A DNA stretch of 64,000 bases, taken from positions 15,344,501 to 15,408,500 of the forward strand of contig JASXTE010000004.1 in assembly GCA_030280995.1 (NCBI GenBank), given 5' to 3'. This DNA is from Hemileia vastatrix. Lineage: Eukaryota > Basidiomycota > Pucciniomycetes > Pucciniales > Zaghouaniaceae. Positions 31,931 to 41,895 of this stretch are shown piece after piece. The first letter of the stretch is position 1. Every line of letters starts with the position of its first letter. The position numbers and the translations under genes are program-made. The notes under the pieces are model-generated. The model did no database searches, was not told where the DNA came from, and saw only the letters and a list, made by a program, of their open reading frames with translations.

Positions 31931-33400
31931 TTCTTTTTTTTGATTTTTTGATTACTAATTATAATTTTTTTTGTTTTTTTCTGTCTTTTTTCTTTTTTGT
32001 ATCTAAATTTTATTTGTAAGTGTTTATTTTTGATTTTTATGGTAAAATTAACCTTTTTTTCTCTCCCTCTTTTCTTTCTTTTTTAGCTCCATTGTCCTTC
32101 TCGTCATTCCTCCATGGCATGGTAATTATCCCCCTTTCCCCTATTTCACTTTATTTTGGTTCCATTTCATTAAAACACATACATTGCACATTCTTTATGC
32201 ATTTCACTTACTCCATATTCAATTTCCCCCAAATTCAAATATCATTCTTTCTCACTCTATTTTCCCTACTTTTCAATCAAGGTAAGTTTCATATCCTTTT
32301 TTTATTCCTATATGATATCTCATTCCTTTTTTGAAAATTTCATACTTAAACATATGCATTACTCTTATCTGGATAACAGTGGACTTATCAAACTCTTGTT
32401 GTTCTAATCTCCATTACCACTTTTCAAGTTTTTGTAAAAAATTTATAATAAGACTTGGAATTAGGGTTATGTTTATTCAAATTTAATGTCCTTTTAACTT
32501 AAGATTTTCCAGAAGACTAACTTTAATTTCCCACAAACAGATATGAATTTTGTTGAGTGGTTGCTGAGATATTGACCATTAATTTTGAGCCTTTATTTGA
32601 AATTTAATTTTTTTTGTTTCATATTTATATGCAATTAATTATGGTTAGGCTTATTTAAACACATTTCCTATAACTGAAGATTCTCCTAAAGCCTATCTTT
32701 TATTTCCCACAAAAAGGTTTGAATTTGGTTCAGTTGCTGCTGAGATTTTGACCTTAAAAGATGAGCCTTTTTTCCAAATGTTACCTAATATATTTTATGT
32801 TTTTATATTGCGTAAGTAGAGAATAAGGCTTCTGAAACTCTTCTCTGATGATTATCTAGGCTTATATCTCCATCATGTCAGAATTTTCATCATCAATTTT
32901 CAAATTTTTGTGCAATTTGAAAATCAGATTCAAAATTAGGGTTAGGTTTTTTCAAATCTTATGGTCTTTTAGCTGAGGATTCTTCTGAAGCCTATCATTC
33001 ATTTCCCATAAATGGATTTGAATTTGATTCACTGGTGGCTGAGATATTGACCTTTAAACTTGAGCCTTTTTTCTAAATTTCACTTAATTTGTTTCATGTT
33101 TAGACCAGGATTTATTAAAGGCTCTTCTATTGGTATGTCTGATAATATATGTCGCATTCTTAAAATCATGTTACTCATTTTACTTCCATAGGCATCTATT
33201 CTTTACTTAAAATATTATTTAAAGCTGAAAAAGATGATGATTTTTTATTTGTTTCATGAGGTTCCTTGGCTTACACTTGTGGAAAGTCCCAAACATTTGT
33301 TTCTAGATTTTATCCACATTTTGGCTAGAGGAATTATCATTACTTTAAAACTAGGGATATTTATATATATTAGTTGTTTATATATTAATTTATGTAATTA
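31931..33400. repeat. T-rich non-coding part of PIF B with three diverged ~120-bp repeats
   Basis: Blocks near 32,458, 32,640 and 32,935 each run from a (G/A)TTAGG(G/C)TTA core through TTTCCCA(C/T)AAA to GCTGAGAT(A/T)TTGACC. Another donor-like CAAGGTAAGTTT lies at ~32,279. Long open frames here follow from T-richness and show no domain. Confidence 0.55.
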
Positions 33401-33770
33401 TATTAAATTTTGGTGATTCCCACTGCTTACTTCAATTAATTGTAATTTTCAAATCTGAAATGTAAAATTTTTGACTTGTAAAACTTTTGGTGATACCCAC
33501 CCCTTACTTTAATAAACTGCAGGGGGGGGGGGTATTGCCAAATTTTCAAATCTGACATGTAAAAATTTCTTCAATAAAATGCAGGGGGAGTATTGCCAAA
33601 ATTTCTTATAAGACTTGCAAAATTCTTGACTTGAAAGAATTTTTGCAATACCCATAAAATGCAGGGGGTAGTAATGCCAAATTTTCATATAACATTTTCA
33701 AGATTCTTTACTTGAAATAATTTTGGTGATACCCACCCCTTACTTCATAAAAAATGCAGGGGGGGATTGG
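33400..33770. repeat. Degenerate tandem repeat (TACCCACCCCTTACTT / AAATGCAGGGGG)
   Basis: Four to five units of 50-100 bp. Equivalent in sequence and position to the duplication at 20,938-21,121 in PIF A, just beyond the 3' end of the partner gene. Confidence 0.65.
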
Positions 33771-33929
33771 AAAATTTTCAAATGAGACTTGAAAATTTTA
33801 TTTAGAAAAGAGGTTTTAACATTAGAATACAAAAATTCAATCAATGATGGATAGAGTAATGAAATACATGAAATTATTGTAAAATTTTATGTAAAAGTAA
33901 ATATCAATAGTTGAAGTATGAAAAACATA

Positions 33930-35009
33930 AAACACACTAGTCATTAAAAATTTCATCAGCCATTCAATTCCCTCATAAGATTTATTGGCTGTAACACATT
34001 CCATTAAAAAAAATTTCTTCTTTGAACTTACTTTGAGATCATGCTTAAATTTCATCAGTTCCATTAAGTTTTTATGCTCAAGTGTTTTTTCTTCTTTCTT
34101 TTATTTTTCAATACTAAGAGTTAGCTCCAATTTTGTCTCCTCCAAGTCTTGTGCCCTAACATATCTCCTTAAAGAGAGCTCATATTTTTGCTTTTCAAAC
34201 TTTAGAGTCTCTTTAGCAACTTCCACTTGTTCTAGAGTGATAATAAATATTAACAAAAAGTAGAATAAAAGCAGAGTAAAGTATAAAGATGTATGATATT
34301 AATTACCAGCATCACGTTTCTCCAAAAATTCTTTGATAGAAGAAAAAGGGGGTTGAGATGAAGTATCACTCTTTCTCCTTATTTGAGAGTGGAAATTTAG
34401 ACTACTTGAAGCCCTTTGCTTTTTTTTCAAGGTCACATTTTCTTCCTTATCATTGTTGCTAGCCTCTGACTCAGTTGATTGTGGCTCCTGAATTTGTTCT
34501 TCAGGCTTTTAATAATATGAGAATGTAAATAAAAAAAGAATTGGTAAGATATAAGAAAAAAAAACATACTTGAGTTTGATCAGGTTGGTTTATATTGCCA
34601 TAAGGTTCTATTAAAAAGATATCTTAATTTGTGGAAATTAAATGAGGGGAGGCTTGAGTAGAAGAAGAAGGAAAAAGATTTATTTTGACATCATGTTCAA
34701 AGATAGCATTTTCACCATCCATCATTTTTGTAGGATTAACATCATCTCACTCTCCAAAAATAGCATCCATCTCTTTAAAGTAAGGACATAAATATTCAAG
34801 TTTATCATTGATGGATTTTATGCCCTTACTGATATCAATGTTGGTAATACCAAAACCAGTGGAAGATAAAATTGTCTTTGCCTTCTTGTATTTGGCTCAT
34901 TAATGCTTGAAATATTCTGAAATCTGTTTATTTAAATGATCTATCCTTCTGTTGGTTTTATTCTGAAATACATTTTCCATTAGTTGATAACAATTAATTT
35001 CTGATGCGG
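33930..35009 (-). pseudogene. PIF B partner gene, middle and C-terminal part
   Basis: Minus strand, read from 35,009 leftwards. The segment around YQLMENVFQNKTNRRIDHLN (34,900-35,000) and SSTGFGITNID (~34,860) corresponds to the second half of exon 1 of the intact gene at 21,277-22,591. The coiled-coil C-terminus (KKKFFLMECVTANKSYEGIE near 34,010) corresponds to its exon 3. Stops (for example a TAA after EYFKH and one near 34,745) show decay. The right end is the insertion point of element C; the N-terminal part continues at 56,687. Confidence 0.7.
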
Positions 35010-35824
35010 TGTCACCAGACGACCTACGCACAAGGTTGAGGGTGTTCCTGGAAGTGAGATGGAGGGAGGAGTTTAGAGATTTTGTCAAGACACAGAGGAA
35101 ATGTTTGAGGAAGTGATTCAAAGATGACTCAAAGGAAGAGCTACTGCTTTGAGATATGTTCGAGGAGAATTCTAATATAATTTAATGGTAATATTAAAAT
35201 TCTTAAAATCTCACGAAGGGTTGGAAACTCAATAATCAAAGATTTAGGATTTAGAAATGATTACTGAGAAAATAAGGAAAGATACAATAATAATGATTTA
35301 ACCTAAAGCTTTACAACTATTAGCTATATATACGTTCTTTTTTTATAATTTAATTCTGAAGAATGTCGAACCAAAATCCCAACCCCTTTTATATCTTTAC
35401 TCCTCCTTGAATTGACCTCATACCCATTCACTTTTCCGCACACCACAGACCATTAAAAATACATCCATTACACCTGGACCCTCCTCACTAACATCTGTCA
35501 ACCCCTTTAATCCTCCACTATCCATTCTGTCCATGCTCACTACCCCTTTTAATAATTCACAGACATTTAATAAACCTTTTAGTGTACTATTACATTGACT
35601 ATTGCGCTGTGCATCGCTTATTGAGGAAAAGACTAAGACACACTTTTGAGAGATCGACTAATTTAGATTTAGAGTTTAGACTAGCACGGTTGAATAGTGA
35701 GTACACAAAGGAAAGTCGCAGTTGCTATGTAGAATTACTTTCTGCGCTTCGAGTATGGATTTAGACCTCAGTATTATTGATTTAACGAGCTACTTTTGCC
35801 TCAAGTGTCATGTGGCGCCTGACA
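35010..35824 (-). repeat. 3' LTR of element C (815 bp)
   Basis: Minus strand reads TGTCAGGCGCC ... GGTGACA. Co-linear with 55,866-56,681 with scattered substitutions. Confidence 0.85.
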
Positions 35825-35829
35825 GATGC

Positions 35830-35841
35830 CTGGGTATAAAA
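35830..35841 (+). promoter_or_regulatory. TATA-like box for the antisense gene of element C
   Basis: GGGTATAAAAAAGC begins 5 bp outside the LTR end and ~95 bp before the antisense ATG. It is spaced as expected for a plus-strand promoter. Inferred from sequence only. Confidence 0.45.
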
Positions 35842-35928
35842 AAGCGATCTCCGTTGAGCGTGAGAAATATACTTCCCACACTACTTTCCCGTTATTTAAT
35901 TCTTGTTTATTTATTTATTATTATTATT

Positions 35929-36903
35929 ATGTCAACTTGTCCTACTCCAGCTCCCATGCCTCATCACCCCAAAGCGGATGGTGGGCTCGTTACTCAACAG
36001 TATTCCCAAACATGCACAGCTTGTGAATCAATGGAATACTTCTGCATGGAAAGCACAGCTACTCAAGGTCCTTGCCAGAAATGCGAGTTTTGCCGATGGA
36101 GACGGGTGGTGTGCGATGTGTTAGCGAAAAATTCAGACATCGAACAAAGGTTTACCAAGACTAAATATTGGGTAATACCGAAGACAAAAGAAGTGGTTGA
36201 AGAAATATGGGACATGTCAATCAGGGATGACTAATCAGAAGCAGCTGAGGAAGTCGAGGACACTATGGCATCCTGGGTAACTCGAGCCATGGGTAAACGA
36301 AGGGTAGAAGAAGAGGTGGATGAATTGGTAGAGGAAGATGAGGAGGAAGTCCCCATTTCAAGGCGGACGCCGAAAAAGCGGCAAATGGTCATCGAAGATG
36401 ACGAGGAAGAAAAGGAAGTGGAAGTGGAAGTCTCACCGAAGTTATTTCAAGAAGCTGACCCATTATTTGAAGTAAGTTTTATTGTATTTTATTTTCCAAA
36501 GAAAAATTTTACTGATGACCATATGATTTAGAATTTAGATGTCATTTCAGAAGCCCCTTTGGTGGAGGCCTCAAGTGTGGGAGCTCCTATTGTGGAAAGC
36601 ACTGCTGTGGAAGTGGCGCTGTCAATCCCTACCAAAGAACAGTAACCAGTGATTGCCTCTAGGGAGGATAATGAAGAAACTCTTGATCAGGTATGGTTGA
36701 AGAAACCTCATTAGGGTTGACGAGCTAGGTTTATTGAAGATTTAAGTGGTGAAGTCGATAAGATTATCAATGCTGCTTCATTTGACGTGGGCAAAGAACT
36801 ACTGGAAATTGGGGAAGTGGTACCAGTAGGAGAGGAGGAGGTTTTTGAGAAATGTAGGAATGAAATAAGAATGATTTTAGAGAAGATGAAGGGATTGGTT
36901 TGA
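35929..36903 (+). pseudogene. Antisense gene of element C with Zn2Cys6-like cluster
   Basis: Opposite strand to the chromovirus pol. From ATG 35,929, cysteines at residues 29, 32, 39, 52, 55 and 62 give C-x2-C-x6-C-x12-C-x2-C-x6-C, the same spacing as the antisense gene of elements A/B, again with the basic half second (CEFCRWRRVVC). An acidic, charged region follows (DELVEEDEEEV near 36,310). A GTAAGT...TTTAG intron of ~61 bp fits at 36,471-36,531, after which the frame continues to a C-terminal ...EIRMILEKMKGLV at 36,903. In-frame stops at 36,232, ~36,643, ~36,712 and ~36,718 can each be explained by a C-to-T change from a CAA, CAG, CGG or CGA codon. Now inactive. A DNA-binding or regulatory role is inference. 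Confidence 0.55.
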
Positions 36904-36904
36904 G

Positions 36905-37770
36905 AGAAAATAAAGGAGAGAATTTAAAATGGAAGGAAAAAGGAAAAGAAAGAAAGAGGAAAGAAAAGTAGAAACAATTTGTATATTTATTTATTTTATT
37001 TTGTTGTTTTAATTAAAATTTTAATATTTATTTTATAAGATTTTGAGAGAAAAAGAAGAAAAAAAAGAAAGAAAAAATTTGAAAAAATTTGTTTTAAATT
37101 TTGAAAGAAGAAAAGAAAGAATATTTAATTAAAGGAGTTTTAGTTTAAATTTTGAAAAGAAAAAAATTTAAGTAGGAAAAAAGAAATAGTTGATTGAAAT
37201 AATTTTATTGGAAATTAAAATTTAATGAAAGAAAAAATTGTTATTTGTGAAAGTTTATTTATTGAAGTTTTTGAAGAATTTTAGTTATTTGAAAAGAAAG
37301 AAAGAAGAGAAGAGAAGAAATAAATTTAAAAAGAATTTGAAGGAAAGAAGTAATTGTTCGAAGAAATTTTATAAGACAGATTTAGAGGTTGAAGTGAAAT
37401 TTGAGAAAGATTGTTGTGTTGCATTTGTGAAAAATTTTGATAGTTTGAGGAAATGAATTTTTTAAGGAAAGAATGTATGTAGAAAATTGAAAAGAAAAGA
37501 AAAGAAATTTTAAAGAAATTTTAGAAGGTTTTATTTTATTTATTTTGTTTTAATTTTTTAATTTTTAATTTTATTTTAATTTAATTCAATTTTATTTATT
37601 TTAATTTAATTTAATTTAATTTTAGTTTAATTTTCTTTATTTTAAAGAAGGTTGAAAAACTTTTGAAAAGAAAAAAAAGAAGAAAGAATAAGGAAATTTT
37701 AAAGGTAAAGATGTTTTAGATTTTAAAGAGAAGAAGGAAAAAGAAAGAAAAGAAAGAAAAAAAAAGAGTT
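36905..37770. repeat. Strand-asymmetric purine-rich tract
   Basis: Plus strand is almost all A and G with T-runs (GAAAAGAAAAGAAAGAA). It separates the convergent 3' ends of the chromovirus pol and the antisense gene. No ORF with a recognisable domain. Confidence 0.75.
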
Positions 37771-37986
37771 TTAAGGTTTTGGTTTTAAAGGATATTTAAG
37801 ATGAAAAGATTTTAGGAGTTCAGGGGTGTTAGAAACATTGATGGCTGGTTCCCAGGATGTTTTGTCTGAATCATTGAGTAAGCCTTCCCATTCCACGAGG
37901 TATTGAAGTTTCCCCTTGCGCATTCTTGAATCAAGGATACGGCTTACTTCCCACTCTAGATGGTCTTCTACTTCGACCAGTTCCAA
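37771..37986 (-). CDS. Chromodomain at the C-terminus of element C integrase
   Basis: Minus strand. VEDHLEWEVSRILDSRMRKG, KLQYLVEWEG and SWEPAINVSNTPELLKSFH show the chromodomain pattern of aromatic residues (E-W-E-V, Y-L-V-E-W, W-E-P) over ~60 residues. In chromoviruses this module reads methylated histone H3 and steers integration to heterochromatin. It is the tail of a polyprotein, not a separate gene; the upstream frame is broken. Confidence 0.85.
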   Translation of the reverse strand: MELVEVEDHLEWEVSRILDSRMRKGKLQYLVEWEGLLNDSDKTSWEPAINVSNTPELLKSFHLKYPLKPKP

Positions 37987-39256
37987 AGGAGGTTGGTTCT
38001 TGCCCGGGTATGATTCTCGAGCCAGTTCCAGGAGAGATACGTGGAAAACAGGGTGAATAGCCTACCATTTAGGAGGTAGCTTGAGTCAAAAAACAGTTTT
38101 AGAGACTTCAGAGTTGATTTCAAACGGTCCCAAGCGCTTTTCAGCTAGTTTCTTTGATGGTCAAGTCATTCGAATGTTTTGTACATTGAGCCATACTTTG
38201 TCGCCTGGTTTAAAAGAAGGAGAAGATTGTTGATGTTTGTTGGCCTGATCCTTGTACCTTGAATCACTAATTCCAAATTTGATTTAAGTTCCTCTTGGAG
38301 TCGTGATATGGTTCAAAGATAATGTTCAGCAGGATGATTAGTTCCTACGTGGATTGAGTTGAATCAAGGATGTCTTCCATAAACAGATTCGAAAGGAGAT
38401 TGTTGTGTCGAAAAATGAGTTGAGTTATTATAAGCAAATTCGGCCAATGGTAACAATGTGTTCCAATTGTCTTGTTGGTAACTGACATATATTGGAAGGT
38501 ATTGTTTTAGGATTTGATTAACCCTTTCCTTTTTCCCATCGGTTTCAGCATGATAGGCGGTGGAGAGATTCCTCGTGATATTGAGTTGTTGACACAGTTG
38601 AGTCCAGAATATGGATACAAACGTTGAACCTCTATCTGAAATAATATCATTAGGTAAGCCATGTTTGGAAAATACATATTCTAGAAACAATTTTGACAAA
38701 TCTTCTGCTGTAGCAGTAGTAGTGGTTTTAATAAAAATAGACAACTTCGAAAATATTTCTACTAATACTAATATAGCATCAAAAATATTAGAAAAGGAAT
38801 TTGAGAAACAAAATCCATCGCTAAAGATTCCCAAGTTTTAGAGGGAATAGGAAGTGGTTGAATCAACCCATGCTTCCGGTGACGCGGAGCCTTATTCCTA
38901 TTACATTTGTAACAAGTTCTTATATAGGCCTTGATATCTCTGGTCACTCCTGGCCAGAAGAAATCCCTTGCTATTAACTGGTAGGTTTTATCAACTCCAA
39001 AATGACCAGCTAATGGAGAATCATGTCAACTATTGTATATCCATAATTTTATTTCATTGTTGTTGGGTATGACTACTCTACCTTCAAAAACTAATAGACC
39101 TGATTCAATACTAAATCTTTTGGCCCCTTGCTTTGAGAGTATTTTGTCTTTTAGCCCTAAACAATAATTGTCCTTTGACTGAGCTTCGAGGATGTTGGAT
39201 AATGGATTTTGAAAATATTGAATTGTCATCGAATTAAGTTGATGAGTCTTTAACAT
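37987..39256 (-). pseudogene. Integrase of element C
   Basis: Minus strand. HHCC zinc domain near 39,020-38,890 (H in SPLAGH, then CYKC). Catalytic D in LAMDFVS (~38,860), second D in IISDRGSTF (~38,620) and E in AETDGKKERVNQ (~38,545), the usual DDE spacing. The stretch 38,834-38,364 is open, ending with FAYNNSTHFSTQQSPFESVY. Frameshifts lie near 38,830 and in the GPY-type region before the chromodomain. It would have integrated the element cDNA. Confidence 0.8.
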
Positions 39257-40621
39257 TGATTTGTTGAAAATTTATTTCACATTTGCTGGGTTCTTGTCAG
39301 AAAATGTGTCCCCCCGCTGTGGGCAAACGTTGTCCCGATGTGACAAGATATCTGGGACAATGCAGTTCTTACCTGGGCGATAGGAAATAGAAAAAAGGAA
39401 ATTCAGACAAAAATTCAGCCCACCTGGCTTGACACCTGGTTAACACTTTGGAAGACATAAAGTATTTAAAAGCATTATGGTCAGTTAGAATTTGAAAAGG
39501 ACTATCTAGGCTGGAAGGAAAAGAGTGCCATTTTTCAAGACAATGAATAATAGCCAAAAGCTCTTTGTCATGAATTTCATAATTTAATTCTGCTGCAATG
39601 AGTTTAAGTGACTCAAAAGCAACAGGATGAACCAATTTTATTTCAGGATTTAATTGAGAAATGACCCCTGCGATAGAATAATCGCTCGCATCTGTCTTCA
39701 CCATTGTCGAAGCAGAAGGATCAAAGTGTCGAAGAATTGGAGCTGTGGTAAATGCAGTCTTCAATGCTAGTCGATTTAGAACCTGTCAAACATGATGAAT
39801 ATGTTAATCCAGTGTCTTAGAGAAAATTAAAATATCATCTAAATAGATGAAAACAAACTGTTGGACAACATCTTGAAAGATGTCATTGACAAAGGTTTGA
39901 AAAGTCGATGGTGCGTTACACAATCCAAAAGGCATAACTAAATATTCAGAACTACCAAATCTAGTGCACATTGCAGTCAGTGGTTCATGACCTTCTGCAA
40001 TGCAAATAAGATTATAAGCGCCCCGAAGATCAATTTTAGAAAAGAAATAAGCACCATTAAAAAGGGTAAGAAGCAATGAGATAGGAGGAACAGGATATGC
40101 ATTCTTCTTAGTAACTGTGTTGAGCTTTCTATATTCAACACACAAGCTAAGACTACCATCCTTTTTCTTTACAAAAAGAACAGGGGAGCCGGTTAGAGAT
40201 TTACTGGCTCTGATGAAACCTTTGGCTACATTCTCTGCAATGTACTCTCGAAGAACTTGAGATTCGTCCTTCGACAAAGAATAGACAGGACCTATTAACT
40301 CTATTTGATGGTCGTAGGATCGATGAGTTGGTAACTTATTGGCCTTGCGGATTGAGAAAACATCTAGGAAATAATGATAGATTTCCGGTAGAGCTGACTT
40401 AATGGCTTCAACCTTGATTTGGTTTTCCTCATCATCTTCGAGAGAATCTGTTCAGGGAAGACCAGAATTGAGAGAGCATAATTTGATTTCTTCAAGGCAA
40501 TTTAAATCCTCTTTGAGTGAATTCATCGAGCTAGAAGGGTTAGCCAATTTCTCACTTAGAGAAAGATCAGATGCTTGCAAGTCATCCGGCAGAGATTTGT
40601 CCTCTAGCAGGAAGTTGTCAG
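39257..40621 (-). pseudogene. Reverse transcriptase and RNase H of element C
   Basis: Minus strand. RT 40,277-39,804: SPVLFVKKKDGSL, RKLNTVTKKNAYPVP, MPFGLCNAPSTFQ and the catalytic Y-L-D-D box in FIYLDDILIFSK. RNase H 39,764-39,369: [22 protein letters not shown] and [11 protein letters not shown]. Between LNRL and ALKTAF about 75 residues of the connection domain are absent, probably an internal deletion near 39,765-39,800. The N-terminal part reaches 40,621, where element B was inserted. Codons on the two sides of element B join in frame when the insert and its 4-bp duplication are removed. Confidence 0.85.
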
Positions 40622-40625
40622 GCGG

Positions 40626-41719
40626 TGTGGTAGCCTAAAGTTTAGTATGGCACCTAAGTACCTAAATGAAGTTATTACGGCGTGCAAGATTGGTGTTATT
40701 ATTTTTTATATAAAAAGGGTTTTATTTAATTTATTTGAGTTTTAAATATGAAGAAATCGGTCACAAGCGAATGCCTACACAAAACAATTTATTTTACGGA
40801 GAAAACTTATTTTTACGGTCTGAAAAGTTTCTAAGTATCAAGTCGAGTCACTCAAGAACCTTGGGAAATTTTCCCAGAATTTTTACTATTTTTCTTATAT
40901 TTTTAAATGAATTTTAAAGTTTTAGAGAAATATTTACGTTTTCAGAAATTACTTAACCTTGATGAATTTTCACAGGGTAATTAGAGCTGCGCAGACTACG
41001 AAAATTAGTTTGGAATATAAAGGGGAAGTAGCTCTATCATGTGTAATTTTTTAGATTTTTTATTATAGTTTTTAAGGTTCTAATTGAGTCCAGAAGTCCG
41101 GACGGACTCCGTATGGGCTCCGGATTGACTCTGGGAGAGCTCTGGAGGGGAAAACTTAGGCACGTGACTAGGAATACTTAAGCGCCTCTCTAACTCAAAA
41201 TTTAGAGGGGGGATATAACATAAAGCTTAATCTTTAACTACCACAGTCTCATTTTTTATTACTCAACAAATTAAATAAATTTGTAATACCCTTATAACTT
41301 TAATTTTATATATAACATTTTAGAAATACTACTGAACAATTTAAATCACACTTCATACAGGGTATCTTTAGAAAGTTCTTCATCGCTGGGACTTGATTAT
41401 TGCTGTCTCATAAAAATTTAAATTATTATAAAAACATAAAAGTCAATCTTTACAGATCTTTCACTGGTACACCTTAATTGTTGTTATCAGTATTTCTTTT
41501 CTCAACAGCCACTTTTATTTAAATCTCAATAAGCGTTTAATATTTTAGAGTTTCATTATTTTTTAACAATCAGAACCAAGTAGACTGGTTAGCTTAGTGA
41601 TTTAGAATTCCCATTTTGTTATTTTTTTTTATTGGAAGGACGGGGTTTTCAGCTAAATCCACATATCTCCTCCGGATTCTGCTTACAGCAAGGCAACTGT
41701 AAGAGTTTACCTTACCATA
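40626..41719 (+). repeat. 5' LTR of element B (1,094 bp)
   Basis: TGTGGTAGCC...TTACCATA. The next bases, GT, lead into the primer-binding site. It differs from the 3' LTR by scattered substitutions and by ~10 bp in the GACTCCG repeat (here shorter, ~41,090-41,125). Confidence 0.92.
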
Positions 41720-41721
41720 GT

Positions 41722-41743
41722 TGGCGCCCAACGTGGGGTTCGA
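41722..41743 (+). promoter_or_regulatory. Primer-binding site, tRNA-Lys(CUU)-like
   Basis: TGGCGCCCAACGTGGGG, with complementarity running on into the T-arm TTCGA. The same 17-mer is the known primer site for tRNA-Lys1,2 in several retroviruses. The fungal tRNA itself was not checked. Confidence 0.75.
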
Positions 41744-41895
41744 TTTCTCTAGCTTTCTTTAAAGACTTACTTGGATCAAGAACGTTATTAGCCTGCAAGA
41801 GGCTTATTTTCTGGAACTCTAATTGGATTTTTGTTATTGGCCTGCAAGAGGCTTGTTATTTTATTGATTGTTAACGCTTTTCATTACTTATTGGG

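Noticed and set aside
35582..35764. 60-codon plus-strand ORF in the LTR of element C
   Set aside because: LTR sequence; no motif, and the equivalent frame in the other LTR (56,440-56,620) differs.
37238..37456. Lys/Glu-rich ORF in the purine tract
   Set aside because: Low-complexity purine sequence gives Lys/Glu codons in any frame.
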